Notes under the pieces: model-generated
Told to the model about the DNA's origin: nothing
Database searches by the model: none
Seen by the model: only the letters and a program-made list of their open reading frames with translations
Made by a program: the position numbers and the translations under genes
Part shown: piece by piece, positions 1 through 8,218 of the stretch
How the letters are laid out: each line of letters begins with the position of its first letter
Position numbering within the stretch: position 1 is the stretch's first letter
Assembly: GCF_028618555.1 (NCBI RefSeq)
Contig: NZ_JAQITD010000003.1
Location: 1 to 64,000, forward strand
Length of the DNA stretch: 64,000 nt
Reading direction: 5' to 3'
From: Bartonella sp. CM31XJBT
GTDB lineage: Bacteria; Pseudomonadota; Alphaproteobacteria; Rhizobiales; Rhizobiaceae

Positions 1-338
1 CCTACGGACCACGCAATTGGGCTTACACCGCTCAAGGCTCAAGCGTACTCGAACCCTCCTCCGTTTACGACAATGGCAAAACCACAACATTTACATTTCC
101 AGACAACCAAGAAATCCCTGCCATTTACATCGTCAACAATGACGGTACAGAATCGCTGGTTCCCAAAACCACAAGAGGCAACATGGTGATTGTCCATGCC
201 ATTAGCGCGCGCTTCACCCTAAGAAAGGGAAGAAACGTCCTATGCGTCTTTAACGAAGCCTATCAACCAAAAGGCACAAATCCAAATACCGGAACAACCT
301 CACCATCTGTTGAACGTAAAGTTGCATCAGATCTTTAA
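1..338 (+). CDS. virB9: VirB9 family type IV secretion protein, C-terminal part (5' end outside window)
   Basis: An open frame runs from base 3 to the TAA at 336-338, giving about 111 residues that start YGPRNWAYT and end in a Val-Ala-Ser-Asp-Leu tail. The content fits the C-terminal beta-sandwich of VirB9/TrbG: a region reading IPAIYIVNNDGTES followed by HAISARFTLRKG and a conserved cysteine in NVLCVFNEAY. VirB9 is a periplasmic/outer-membrane part of the type IV secretion core complex, bound to VirB7 and VirB10. The next gene, 27 bases downstream, is virB10, the standard order. The proximity of vbhA-vbhT suggests the Vbh branch of Bartonella T4SS rather than VirB/VirD4, but that is inference. 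Confidence 0.85.
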   Translation, partial: YGPRNWAYTAQGSSVLEPSSVYDNGKTTTFTFPDNQEIPAIYIVNNDGTESLVPKTTRGNMVIVHAISARFTLRKGRNVLCVFNEAYQPKGTNPNTGTTSPSVERKVASDL

Positions 339-365
339 ATAAGCGGGAATTGAAGGGGACAACTT

Positions 366-1538
366 ATGAGTGATAAACCAATCATCGAAGATCGCGGATC
401 TATTGGGGATGGCAAAAACAATAGCGCCAAAACCGCCGGCAAAAAAATAGTTGTCGCAATTGCCTGTATAGGAATCTGCGGCTATGTGCTCTGGAACATC
501 TTATCCACCCCCACAGAACAAAAAAACACCGCAAAAGCTCATAAAAAACAAGAACAAAGCTTTCACAACACCCTCGCGCCTTTAGAGCTCGCCCCCTCTG
601 ACCCGCGTGCCAACATAGCGCCAATAACCTTACCACCCCCACAACCACTCGCACCAGAGCCCAAAAAAGATGACCCACTACTTGATGCCGCAAGACGTGC
701 CCCTGTTCTCGCTTTTGCCAAAGGCTCTAAATCTGAATTAAAAGACATCGTCAACACTGCTCTAAACCCCCTTGACAAATTCCATGCCCTTGAAAATCTC
801 GCGAATGCGCAAAATTCTCCTGCCCTTCAAAACACACAAAATTTTGCAACCCTTTTAAAACCCACCACAACAGAAGAAACAAAAGCAAAACTCATCGGCA
901 ATAGAAACTTTATCATCGCCATGGGAACCTCTATCCCCTGTATCTTAGAAACGGCATTAAACAGCGACCAACCAGGCTTTGCAAGCTGCATAATCAACCG
1001 TGATATCCTCTCTGACAATGGGCGCGTTGTTTTGCTTGATAAAGGAACCCAAGTCATTGGAGAATACCGCGGTGGGATAAAACAAGGTCAATCTCGCCTC
1101 TTTGTGCTCTGGACAAGAGCCAAAACCCCAACCGGTGTCATCATTCCCCTTGCCTCACCAGCAACCGACACTTTAGGCAGAGCTGGTTTTGATGGCAACA
1201 TCAACACCCATTGGTGGGAACGCTTTGGCTCTTCCCTTTTACTCACCGTTATTGATGGTGTCACAACAAACCTCACCAATAGAATGCAAAAAAAATCCAA
1301 TAAAGCAGGTGCAAACAACTCTGCGGGTGGTGGTTTTGAAGGCGCAGACAACATTGGAAAAGATACTGCCACCATTGCCCTTGAAAATCAAATCAACATC
1401 CCTCCTACTCTAGAAAAATTTCAAGGCGAACTCGTCAACATCTTTGTAGCAAGAGATCTCGATTTTTCATCTGTCTATAAACTCGTCGTAAAAAGCAAAA
1501 GAAACCGCTCTACTCCTAGCTATTCCTTTTTTCATTAA
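366..1538 (+). CDS. virB10: VirB10 family type IV secretion core protein
   Basis: A 390-residue protein with the VirB10/TrbI plan: a short cytoplasmic N-terminus, one membrane segment at about residues 27-46 (KIVVAIACIGICGYVLWNIL), a proline-rich periplasmic linker (about 65-105), then the TrbI-like beta-barrel domain (about 170-375) containing ILETALNSDQPGFASC and the DRGT-like stretch LLDKGTQVIGEY. VirB10 spans the inner and outer membranes and relays energy from the ATPases to the core channel. ATG 366 is preceded by GGGGACAACTT, a reasonable ribosome site. Neighbours are virB9 (27-base gap) and virB11 (17-base gap), so the three genes are very likely one transcript. The C-terminal tail looks intact. 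Confidence 0.93.
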   Translation: MSDKPIIEDRGSIGDGKNNSAKTAGKKIVVAIACIGICGYVLWNILSTPTEQKNTAKAHKKQEQSFHNTLAPLELAPSDPRANIAPITLPPPQPLAPEPKKDDPLLDAARRAPVLAFAKGSKSELKDIVNTALNPLDKFHALENLANAQNSPALQNTQNFATLLKPTTTEETKAKLIGNRNFIIAMGTSIPCILETALNSDQPGFASCIINRDILSDNGRVVLLDKGTQVIGEYRGGIKQGQSRLFVLWTRAKTPTGVIIPLASPATDTLGRAGFDGNINTHWWERFGSSLLLTVIDGVTTNLTNRMQKKSNKAGANNSAGGGFEGADNIGKDTATIALENQINIPPTLEKFQGELVNIFVARDLDFSSVYKLVVKSKRNRSTPSYSFFH

Positions 1539-1555
1539 GCCAATAAAGTCACATT

Positions 1556-2608
1556 ATGCCATCAGCCAAAAATGCAGAACGAGCCTCTATCGTTTTAACA
1601 AAATTAAAAATCTTAGATGACTTCCTCAATAATGAGAATTTATTTGAAATTGTCATCAATCGCCCCGGCGAAGTAATCGTTGAGGGTCCAGATGGTTGGC
1701 AAACCCACATCTTAAAAGAACTAACCTACGGCGAACTAGAAGGAATTGCTAAAGTTGTTGCTGCCTATACAACTCAGAAAATCAGTGTAGAAACCCCCGT
1801 TCTCTCCGCAACACTACCAAACAACGAACGCATACAAATTGTTATGCCTCCAGCTGTTGCAGCCAATACCATTAGCATGACCATTCGTAAACCTTCATCA
1901 CGCACTTTTTCTCTTGAAAGTTTACATGAAAACAATCTTTTTTCTGTTGCCCAAAACACCAGTTTCACACCCACGCAACAAATGACTGAACGGTTATCCG
2001 AACTCTCTGATACAGAAAAAGAGCTAACAGATCTCTTTATCGCTAAAGATTTTTGCACCTTTTTAGAAAGAGCCGTTATTACACAACAAAATATCTTAAT
2101 ATCTGGAAAAACCGGTTCAGGGAAAACAACCCTCTCCAAAGCTTTAATTGCAAAAATCCCTGACTATGAACGAATTCTCACCATTGAAGACACGCCAGAA
2201 CTTGTCGTTCCGCACGCCAACAAAGTCCAACTCTTTTATTCAAAAGATAACCAAGGCTTAGCAAAAGCAGGCGCAAAAGAACTGCTTGAATCAGGCTTAC
2301 GCATGCGCCCCGACAGAATCCTTCTACAAGAGCTGCGTGATGGTACAGCCTTTTACTATATCCGTAATGTCAACTCTGGTCACCCAGGCTCCATTACCAC
2401 CGTCCACGCCTCAACAGCACTTGCAGCCTTTGAACAAATGACCCTTTTAGTCAAAGAAAGTGACGGTGGTGGTAATTTAGCACGCGATGATATCCGCGGC
2501 TTATTAATCTCGATGATAGATGTCATCATCCAATGTAAACGTCTCGAAGGGAAATTTCGTGTAACAGAAATCTATTACGACCCTTTCAAACGCCGTGATG
2601 CCTTTTAA
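1556..2608 (+). CDS. virB11: VirB11 family type IV secretion ATPase
   Basis: A 350-residue traffic ATPase of the VirB11/PulE family. The Walker A motif GKTGSGKTTLSK sits at about residues 184-195, and the Asp and His boxes follow (LTIEDTPELVVPH, then LLQELRDGTAFYYIRNVNSGHPGSITTVHA). It forms a hexamer at the inner-membrane base of the type IV secretion system and powers pilus assembly and substrate transfer. It follows virB10 by 17 bases. No virD4 coupling-protein gene follows it here: the next genes are minus-strand toxin-antitoxin genes, so the operon ends at 2608 and any coupling protein must be elsewhere. Confidence 0.95.
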   Translation: MPSAKNAERASIVLTKLKILDDFLNNENLFEIVINRPGEVIVEGPDGWQTHILKELTYGELEGIAKVVAAYTTQKISVETPVLSATLPNNERIQIVMPPAVAANTISMTIRKPSSRTFSLESLHENNLFSVAQNTSFTPTQQMTERLSELSDTEKELTDLFIAKDFCTFLERAVITQQNILISGKTGSGKTTLSKALIAKIPDYERILTIEDTPELVVPHANKVQLFYSKDNQGLAKAGAKELLESGLRMRPDRILLQELRDGTAFYYIRNVNSGHPGSITTVHASTALAAFEQMTLLVKESDGGGNLARDDIRGLLISMIDVIIQCKRLEGKFRVTEIYYDPFKRRDAF

Positions 2609-2890
2609 AAAAACAATCTAACTAAATAAATCCGAATGCGCCCTGTACGCTCAAATCGTAATTGATTACCACTAATTTTATAAACTAAAAGCCAATCTGG
2701 CTCGATGTGTATATTCCGAAAACCACGCCAACCTGCTCTAAGTGAGTGATCTCTATAACGCAAAGGTAACGGCTCTCTTTTTTGAAATAACAGCATTACT
2801 TTTTGATTTTTCTTAAATCTTTTCCACGCTTAGCAACTATTTTAAGGTCGTTCTTAAATTGATTTGAGTGAATGATCTGAAACAATAAAT
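2605..2890 (-). pseudogene. YafQ/RelE-type toxin gene, frameshifted remnant
   Basis: Reading right to left, codons near 2885 to 2815 give a YafQ-like start (QFKNDLKIVAKRGKDLRKIKK, followed by a stop). The next frame then resumes with MLLFQKREPLPLRYRDHSL and GFRNIHIEPDWLLVYKI, the core of YafQ mRNA interferases. A second frame change near 2640 alters the end (an RTG tail that normally continues to a His-Ser-Asp-Leu-Phe-type end). The toxin is therefore broken at two points and probably inactive. Its partner-like antitoxin lies directly upstream (2939-3145). Confidence 0.7.
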
Positions 2891-2938
2891 ACCTAAATTA
2901 CAAAACAAATCATTCATATCTTTCGCAAAGTATACATC

Positions 2939-3145
2939 TTATCCTCTATCACTTTTCTCAAAAGTTTTAAGCGTTTTCGCATTAGAAATAGACATATCAA
3001 ACGGCAATCTTCTTTCATCAACAACTTTAGCTAAAGAAATTCGTATGAAATCAGACACCGTAAGTCCTAAACTTGCTAATATTTCACCGGATTTTTTTAA
3101 CGCCCTATCTATGCAGGCACGTACAATATCTTTTGTCACACCCAT
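2939..3145 (-). CDS. dinJ: RelB/DinJ family antitoxin
   Basis: A 68-residue protein beginning MGVTKDIVRACIDRALKKS with the DinJ/RelB signature LASLGLTVSDFIRISLAKVV and an RRLPFD segment. DinJ-type antitoxins bind DNA as ribbon-helix-helix dimers and neutralise YafQ. The ATG at 3145 was chosen because AAAGGAGG lies 8 bases upstream; a GTG nine bases earlier overlaps that site. The adjoining YafQ-like toxin is frameshifted, so this looks like an orphan antitoxin, possibly kept to counter another toxin or simply not yet lost. Confidence 0.75.
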   Translation of the reverse strand: MGVTKDIVRACIDRALKKSGEILASLGLTVSDFIRISLAKVVDERRLPFDMSISNAKTLKTFEKSDRG

Positions 3146-3225
3146 ATTAAACACCTCCTTTGATTACCTCTCTTTTACCGTATGGCTTAATAGGGCTTAT
3201 ACAGCATAAGGCTTTATCCTTGCCC

Positions 3226-4749
3226 TTACCGTATCATATCTATTGATCTTGCACGCGCTATTGCGTTGATTTTCTCCTGTTGTCTCTGCTGCAAAAATTT
3301 AACAACCATTTGAAGCTCTTTTATGCAATCTTTATCATGAGACTGTTCTTTGGGGATCACTTTTGATAAATCAAAACCATATTTATGAATGGCATCATGT
3401 CCAAAACGTTTATCTAAAGCACTTTGCAGCTTTAAAAATTCTTCACCAACATGCTCTGGTATCTTTGAATAACTATCACGACCAGCTTCAACATTTTTCA
3501 TAAAAGTCACTGCTTCTTGTGAAAGTGAGGGGACTTCAACTTTCAATCGCTCATGCTCCCGTGTAACACTAACCATCAGCGTCTCATAAGAATTCTCATA
3601 AAAGGATTGAAGCATTTTAATAGAAGAAAGTGCAAGAGGAACATGATAAAGCGCTTCTTTTCGTTCTTTTCCTGTAGCCTTCAATTTATCGATAAAACGA
3701 TCTGATCCACGCAGTTCGCCCGCTCTATCAGGTGCCCTATCCAAAATATCAGAGAGTTTATCGCCTTTACCTGCTAAAATCGTTTGCTCAATCCTAAGCG
3801 CAGCCTCTTGTGGATCTTTATAAATAGATGCTAAACGACTGTTTAACTCCTTAAACATATTAACATAAGATTTTTTATTTCTAAGAGCGCTTAGCACCTT
3901 CTGTTCTAAATTAGAGTTATCCGTATAAGCCGCAAGGTATGGGGCTTTTTCCGTTGCTTTTGCAACAACATTCAACTCTTTTTGCGATTGTTCAACCTCA
4001 AGTTCTTCTTTTTGACGTTTAGCAAAACTTATCTTTTCTCTATCCCAAAGGGTTTCAATCTTTTCTTTTTGTTGTTCTAAGCACTCTTTATTAAGATCAA
4101 CGCAAAAAGCAATATTTTTGCCAATACCTTGAGAAACATCATCCCTTTTATTTTCTGTAAACTTGGTAAGGTTCTTATAGATGAGTGCAGACAGATATTC
4201 TGAATTACCAAAGTGTGCTTCAATTGACGCACGTGTCATTTCTTGTCGCTCAATACCATTCCAGTTGATATGATAACCAGCTTCACAAGCAAGTTGCACC
4301 ATAAATTCGCGCTGAGTGCGCCCATTCCCCTCTCGAAACGGATGCAACGCATTCAACTCACCCATGTAATACCCAGCCCTTTGGCTAAAGTCATAAGCGC
4401 CAAGACCATGCAAATACTGTTCTTTTGCAAGCTTTTTTGTAATCTTCGGTGCATAACTTTCAATCTGATTATAACTAGCAAACATACTATTGCCTTTGGC
4501 AATATCCACTAAACGAACTTGTCCCGCCCATTCATATATGTCACCAAACAGTCTTCTATGGATCTCTTTCATGTAATTCAGATCAAACTTACCACGAATA
4601 GGAGTATGTACAAATTCGAAAGATTTTACATAAGAAATCGTAGATTCGACACGTTGCAGTGTGGCTTCATCTTTAATACCAAGCCGATTATACATCACAC
4701 CAGTTTCAGGATCAGTATAAGGATCACCGCTCCCCTTATACTTCACCAC
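3226..4749 (-). CDS. vbhT: VbhT-type Fic adenylyltransferase toxin/effector with BID domain
   Basis: A 507-residue protein. The N-terminal Fic domain (about 1-200) carries the canonical active-site loop HPFREGNGRTQR at about 136-147, with the catalytic His, the Mg-binding acidic residue and the phosphate-binding Asn/Arg all present; the flap region is IAKGNSMFASYNQIES. FIC domains transfer AMP to target proteins. In the Bartonella VbhT this poisons bacterial cells unless VbhA is bound. A long charged coiled-coil middle follows (about 215-330), then a BID domain (about 350-480), the T4SS export signal, with a basic C-terminal tail ending ARARSIDMIR. Start ATG 4749 overlaps the end of vbhA by 14 bases, as expected for a co-translated antitoxin-toxin pair. 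The gene converges with virB11. The toxin appears intact. Confidence 0.93.
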   Translation of the reverse strand: MVKYKGSGDPYTDPETGVMYNRLGIKDEATLQRVESTISYVKSFEFVHTPIRGKFDLNYMKEIHRRLFGDIYEWAGQVRLVDIAKGNSMFASYNQIESYAPKITKKLAKEQYLHGLGAYDFSQRAGYYMGELNALHPFREGNGRTQREFMVQLACEAGYHINWNGIERQEMTRASIEAHFGNSEYLSALIYKNLTKFTENKRDDVSQGIGKNIAFCVDLNKECLEQQKEKIETLWDREKISFAKRQKEELEVEQSQKELNVVAKATEKAPYLAAYTDNSNLEQKVLSALRNKKSYVNMFKELNSRLASIYKDPQEAALRIEQTILAGKGDKLSDILDRAPDRAGELRGSDRFIDKLKATGKERKEALYHVPLALSSIKMLQSFYENSYETLMVSVTREHERLKVEVPSLSQEAVTFMKNVEAGRDSYSKIPEHVGEEFLKLQSALDKRFGHDAIHKYGFDLSKVIPKEQSHDKDCIKELQMVVKFLQQRQQEKINAIARARSIDMIR

Positions 4750-4924
4750 GTTTTACCCTCTCCATATAATCTTTGAGGATATCACTTGTTTCAAGCTCTC
4801 CAATAATAACACGTTCCATTTGCTCAACGACTTTTGGATCTGGCTCTAATCCCTCTAAACGTTGGCTTGCCAATGCATTTTCAGCATAAAAGCGACGCAG
4901 CTTAATTTCCTCTTCACTCAACAT
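4736..4924 (-). CDS. vbhA: VbhA antitoxin (class I Fic inhibitor)
   Basis: A 62-residue protein beginning MLSEEEIKLRRFYAENALA. It contains the inhibitory motif of Fic antitoxins, [S/T]xxxE[G/N], as SQRLEG followed by LEPDPKVVEQMERV. The motif's glutamate blocks ATP gamma-phosphate placement in the partner Fic site. ATG 4924 is preferred because AAAGGAGG lies 9 bases upstream; an in-frame upstream start at 4960 would add 12 residues with no ribosome site. It overlaps vbhT by 14 bases. The pair is next to a T4SS locus, consistent with an effector that also acts as a self-poison between bacteria. Confidence 0.92.
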   Translation of the reverse strand: MLSEEEIKLRRFYAENALASQRLEGLEPDPKVVEQMERVIIGELETSDILKDYMERVKRGEV

Positions 4925-4994
4925 ATAAAACCCTCCTTTGCTTACATTTATTATAGCCAAGCAGACTATAGAAACAAGATTTTATTGCCTTATC

Positions 4995-5120
4995 TTACCG
5001 TGTCACATCTTTTGCCTTTATCCGCGCTATCGCGTTATTTTGCTCTTCCACATGTCTCTGTTGCAAAAATTTAACAACCATTTGAAGCTCTTTTATGCAA
5101 TCTTTATCATGAGACTATTG
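4995..5120 (-). pseudogene. 3' remnant of a second BID-effector gene
   Basis: Read on minus, this gives HDKDCIKELQMVVKFLQQ followed by a degenerate basic tail and a stop at 4995-4997. It matches the last 40 or so codons of vbhT (3226-3350) almost base for base, while the rest of that gene is absent. The fragment abuts the end of higA directly. It shows there was once a second vbhT-like (or other BID) gene here. Confidence 0.75.
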
Positions 5121-5366
5121 TTAAAAAATTGCTTTTGATAAATCATAATTTGTTTGCATAGCAAGCCAAGCACGTGCTGTGCTTACACCAGACATTTCAA
5201 GCCTAATAGCAAGATTAGCACTCATAGCAGCTTTTCCATTTAAAACTCTAGAAAGTGCTCCACGAGATATACCAAGCCACTCTGCTGCTTCATTCACGGA
5301 TAAACCAAGCTCTTTGATCACATCTTCACACAATAACTCACCGAGATGTGAAGGATTCTTCATCAT
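5121..5366 (-). CDS. higA: HigA/VapI-type antitoxin
   Basis: An 81-residue helix-turn-helix protein: N-terminal MMKNPSHLGELLCEDVIKEL, then LSVNEAAEWLGISRGALSRVLNGKAAMS (helix-turn-helix about 24-52), and the family's C-terminal WLAMQTNYDL. HigA represses its own operon and neutralises HigB. An AGGAGG site precedes ATG 5366. The expected toxin gene just upstream on the same strand is decayed. The last codons (SKAIF) run into sequence matching vbhT, so the original HigA end was probably replaced by a recombination join. Confidence 0.8.
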   Translation of the reverse strand: MMKNPSHLGELLCEDVIKELGLSVNEAAEWLGISRGALSRVLNGKAAMSANLAIRLEMSGVSTARAWLAMQTNYDLSKAIF

Positions 5367-5680
5367 TGTTTAGACCTCCTTTTTGATGATAGTCTAGATA
5401 ATCGACCATTTTGACATCTATGCTATCAAAGCAAAATATTACGCGACATTTTCCATTTACAGTAACAATTTCCATTTACAGTAATTGACTAATAATCCTT
5501 GAAATCACTTTTTAGCAAATGTAATCAAAAGGACGCATAACTTAAATCATTTGGCGATATAGCACCTTCAAGAACACTTAGAATACGCTTTAATTTTTGC
5601 GCATGGGCGGTTCTAATCCCTTCAGTCGTGCCAGTATTAGTAAAAAGCTTCAATTCTTTTATGTTTAAATCCTAAAATCA
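5338..5680 (-). pseudogene. HigB toxin gene, decayed
   Basis: Reading leftwards from about 5675, NIKELKLFTNTGTTEGI and AHAQKLKRILSVLEGAISP match the start and middle of HigB toxins, followed by an in-frame stop. After a frame change near 5470 the typical HigB end appears (NGKCRVIFCFDSIDVKMVDY then LDYH), lying directly before higA. At least one stop and one frameshift are present, plus a short local duplication (TTTCCATTTACAGTAA twice, about 5450-5483). Confidence 0.75.
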
Positions 5681-5819
5681 TAAATGAATATAGAGTGTAC
5701 CCCTCCAAGATACAAAAAACGTTCATAATTTTTATACCACACGGTTTTTTTACTTTATAAACATTAGAACTATCGTGAAAAAATTGCTCATTCTCATCTC
5801 TCTCTCATTATTCTACTCA

Positions 5820-6110
5820 TTATTGGAAAAGTATAAGTTCATAATTAGAAGGCGCTAAACGTAATAGGAGCGCATCATATCCCCAATTGGCAGCTGCACT
5901 TAGAAACATAACGACGATATAACCAATGACCATTGCTGTTTGATGTTCATAAGGCGCTGCCCCCGCTGTATATCCAGCAAAAAGAATGAATAACACTAAT
6001 AAACTCCCCCTGCTATAAACTCTGTTAAAATAATAACCGGTTTACGAATAAGCAAAAGAAAAAGGAAAATCAAAAAAAGACATCTTTTTAATATCTTATG
6101 AACTAGAGAA
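5820..6110 (-). pseudogene. Small membrane protein gene, frameshifted (paralog of 49274-49711)
   Basis: On minus, codons from about 6090 give a hydrophobic run with LLLIRKPVIILTEFIAGG, then a frame slip at a G5 run near 6005, then LLVLFILFAGYTAGAAPYE and ANWGYDALLLRLAPSNYEL before the stop at 5820-5822. The intact paralog at 49274-49711 ends AAWGYDALLFRLAPPGYVL. The function of the family is not recognised. Confidence 0.65.
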
Positions 6111-6298
6111 AACTATACGCATTATAGTTATTAGAATTGGACTTTTCTCTTTTTTATTTAATTTATTAGCAGATAGAGTATCCATTACCGTTATTACATC
6201 ACTCACATAGTTAATAATCACACCCTTCATAATTGCCAAAATCTCGCATTACAATAAGACCTTTATCAAAAGATGATCTGATAATTTTCTCAAAAAAT

Positions 6299-7672
6299 TC
6301 AAGATTCCTCAAGTGCAGTACCCATGCGTACATCATGATGAATAATAACATCCATCAACTCTGTCACGACTGTGTCCAATGCTTCTCGTGCATCGCCTTC
6401 AGCCATAAGGCGGATAACCGGCTCAGTTCCAGAAGCGCGGATCACCAGCCGTGCCTCTTTTCCCAACTGCTTCTCTGCTTGATCAATGGCCGCTTTGACG
6501 GGATTTTTTTTCAAAACATTTTTATTTTTAATCGTTACATTTTTTAAAATTTGCGGTACAGGTTCAAACCGTTTACACAATTGGCTCATAGGGCTTTGGC
6601 TTTCCTTCATACAGGCTAAAATCTGCAATGCAGCCACCAAGCCATCACCCGTTGTACCAAAATCACTGAGCACGATATGCCCAGAAGCCTCACCACCAAC
6701 ATTATATCCCTTTTGGCGCATGGCATCGACAACATAACGATCTCCAACATTTGTCCTTACAAGGTGCAACCCTTTACTGTGCAAGAAACGCTCCAGTCCC
6801 AGATTTGACATAATCGTTGTGACAACACCATTGCGCCGTAATCGTCCCATTTTATGCCAATTTTCAGCAATGACAGCAATCAACTGATCTCCATCAACCG
6901 TTTGTGCTTTTTCATCAACAATGAGAACACGATCCCCATCTCCATCAAGAGCAATCCCCACATCAGCACGCACTTCATGCACTTTTCGTTTTAAAGAGCT
7001 TAAATCGGTTGATCCACATTTTTGATTAATATTGGTTCCATTGGGCTCATCATGAATAGCAAAAACCTCAGCCCCTAATTCCCATAAGGCACGGGGCGCA
7101 GCTTTATAAGCAGCTCCATTGGCACAATCCACAACAATACGCAAAGCATCTAAGCGAACATCACGCGGCAAAGTTCGTTTAGCATATTCAATATAACGAT
7201 AAATATCCCCCTCAACCCGTTTTGCATAACCAATTTCAGCAGAACTTGCTAAAGACTTTGAAAGATCTGTATCGATCAATTGTTCAATTTTCGCTTCCAT
7301 ATCATCTGAAAGTTTAAAACCATCAGGACCAAAAAGTTTAATTCCATTATCATAGAACGGATTATGAGAAGCAGAAATCATCACCCCAAGATCCGCTCGC
7401 AAAGAGCGGCAAAGCATTGCAACAGCAGGTGTTGGCACTGGCCCCAATAAAAAAGCTTCCATCCCCGCAGCAGTCAATCCTGAAACCAAAGCGTTTTCCA
7501 ACATATAGCCAGATAATCGTGTATCCTTGCCAATCACCACACGATGAGATTGATGTTGTGAGCGGAATAAAACCCCTACAGCCATTCCCACCTTCATGGC
7601 AAAATCAGGTGTCATAGGAAATGAATTGGCTTTCCCCCGAATTCCATCTGTACCAAAATATTTTTGCACCAT
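6299..7672 (-). CDS. glmM: Phosphoglucosamine mutase
   Basis: A 457-residue alpha-D-phosphohexomutase. It starts [16 protein letters not shown] (N-terminal signature) and carries the active-site phosphoserine loop [18 protein letters not shown] at about 97-114. The metal-binding loop is [13 protein letters not shown] (about 243), the sugar loop GGEASGHIV (about 325), and the C-terminal phosphate loop [15 protein letters not shown] (about 412). GlmM interconverts glucosamine-6-phosphate and glucosamine-1-phosphate on the route to UDP-GlcNAc, hence peptidoglycan and lipid A. It lies downstream of ftsH on the same strand, the usual alphaproteobacterial neighbour, but a 546-base gap with a strong terminator suggests its own promoter. 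Confidence 0.97.
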   Translation of the reverse strand: MVQKYFGTDGIRGKANSFPMTPDFAMKVGMAVGVLFRSQHQSHRVVIGKDTRLSGYMLENALVSGLTAAGMEAFLLGPVPTPAVAMLCRSLRADLGVMISASHNPFYDNGIKLFGPDGFKLSDDMEAKIEQLIDTDLSKSLASSAEIGYAKRVEGDIYRYIEYAKRTLPRDVRLDALRIVVDCANGAAYKAAPRALWELGAEVFAIHDEPNGTNINQKCGSTDLSSLKRKVHEVRADVGIALDGDGDRVLIVDEKAQTVDGDQLIAVIAENWHKMGRLRRNGVVTTIMSNLGLERFLHSKGLHLVRTNVGDRYVVDAMRQKGYNVGGEASGHIVLSDFGTTGDGLVAALQILACMKESQSPMSQLCKRFEPVPQILKNVTIKNKNVLKKNPVKAAIDQAEKQLGKEARLVIRASGTEPVIRLMAEGDAREALDTVVTELMDVIIHHDVRMGTALEES

Positions 7673-8131
7673 GCCTCTTTCCTTTAATATATAATTCTTC
7701 CCTTGGCTTTTTTTAAAACCCTAACAAGCCCCCTTGGTACAATAATCCCCTCCCCATATAAAATCAGATCATTGATCTAAACCTCCATGCATTTAGACAA
7801 TCAAAAAACCTATTCACCAACGACACATCTAAACCACTCTCAACCAATTATGTTCACACCCTTCCACATAAAAGCAATATTATCTCCTCAAAATGCTCTA
7901 TACACCCCTTTAATACAACCAACGGATAATCTCACACACTTGCTAAATCCGTAAAGAAACCCAGCACCAAACCTCATACCCTACAAAATCAGCAAGGAAA
8001 TCTATCGCCTAACCTCACAACCCTACCACATTAGAAAAGCAACAATCCACCTCGCCTTGTAGCATGCTAAAGCCGTCATAATACAACGGCTTTGCTTAAT
8101 TTTTTGCTTCCATATTTTTGCAAATATTACA
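7673..8131. other. Intergenic stretch, glmM to ftsH
   Basis: No convincing gene. It probably holds the glmM promoter. A hairpin AGCCGT...ACGGCT followed by TTGCTTAATTTTTT lies at about 8072-8106, oriented as a plus-strand terminator although no plus-strand gene precedes it. Confidence 0.4.
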
Positions 8132-8162
8132 AGAAAGGCGCAAACAAAACTTGCGCCTTTCT
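8132..8162 (-). terminator. Intrinsic terminator-like hairpin after ftsH
   Basis: A perfect 12-bp stem AGAAAGGCGCAA / TTGCGCCTTTCT with a 7-base loop, 57 bases beyond the ftsH stop. On minus the stem is followed by TGTAATATTTG (moderately T-rich); on plus it is followed by CAAAAAAA. Confidence 0.6.
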
Positions 8163-8218
8163 CAAAAAAATTAGAAGTTTTCCTAAAACATCGTCACTCA
8201 AGCGGTATTAAATAATTC

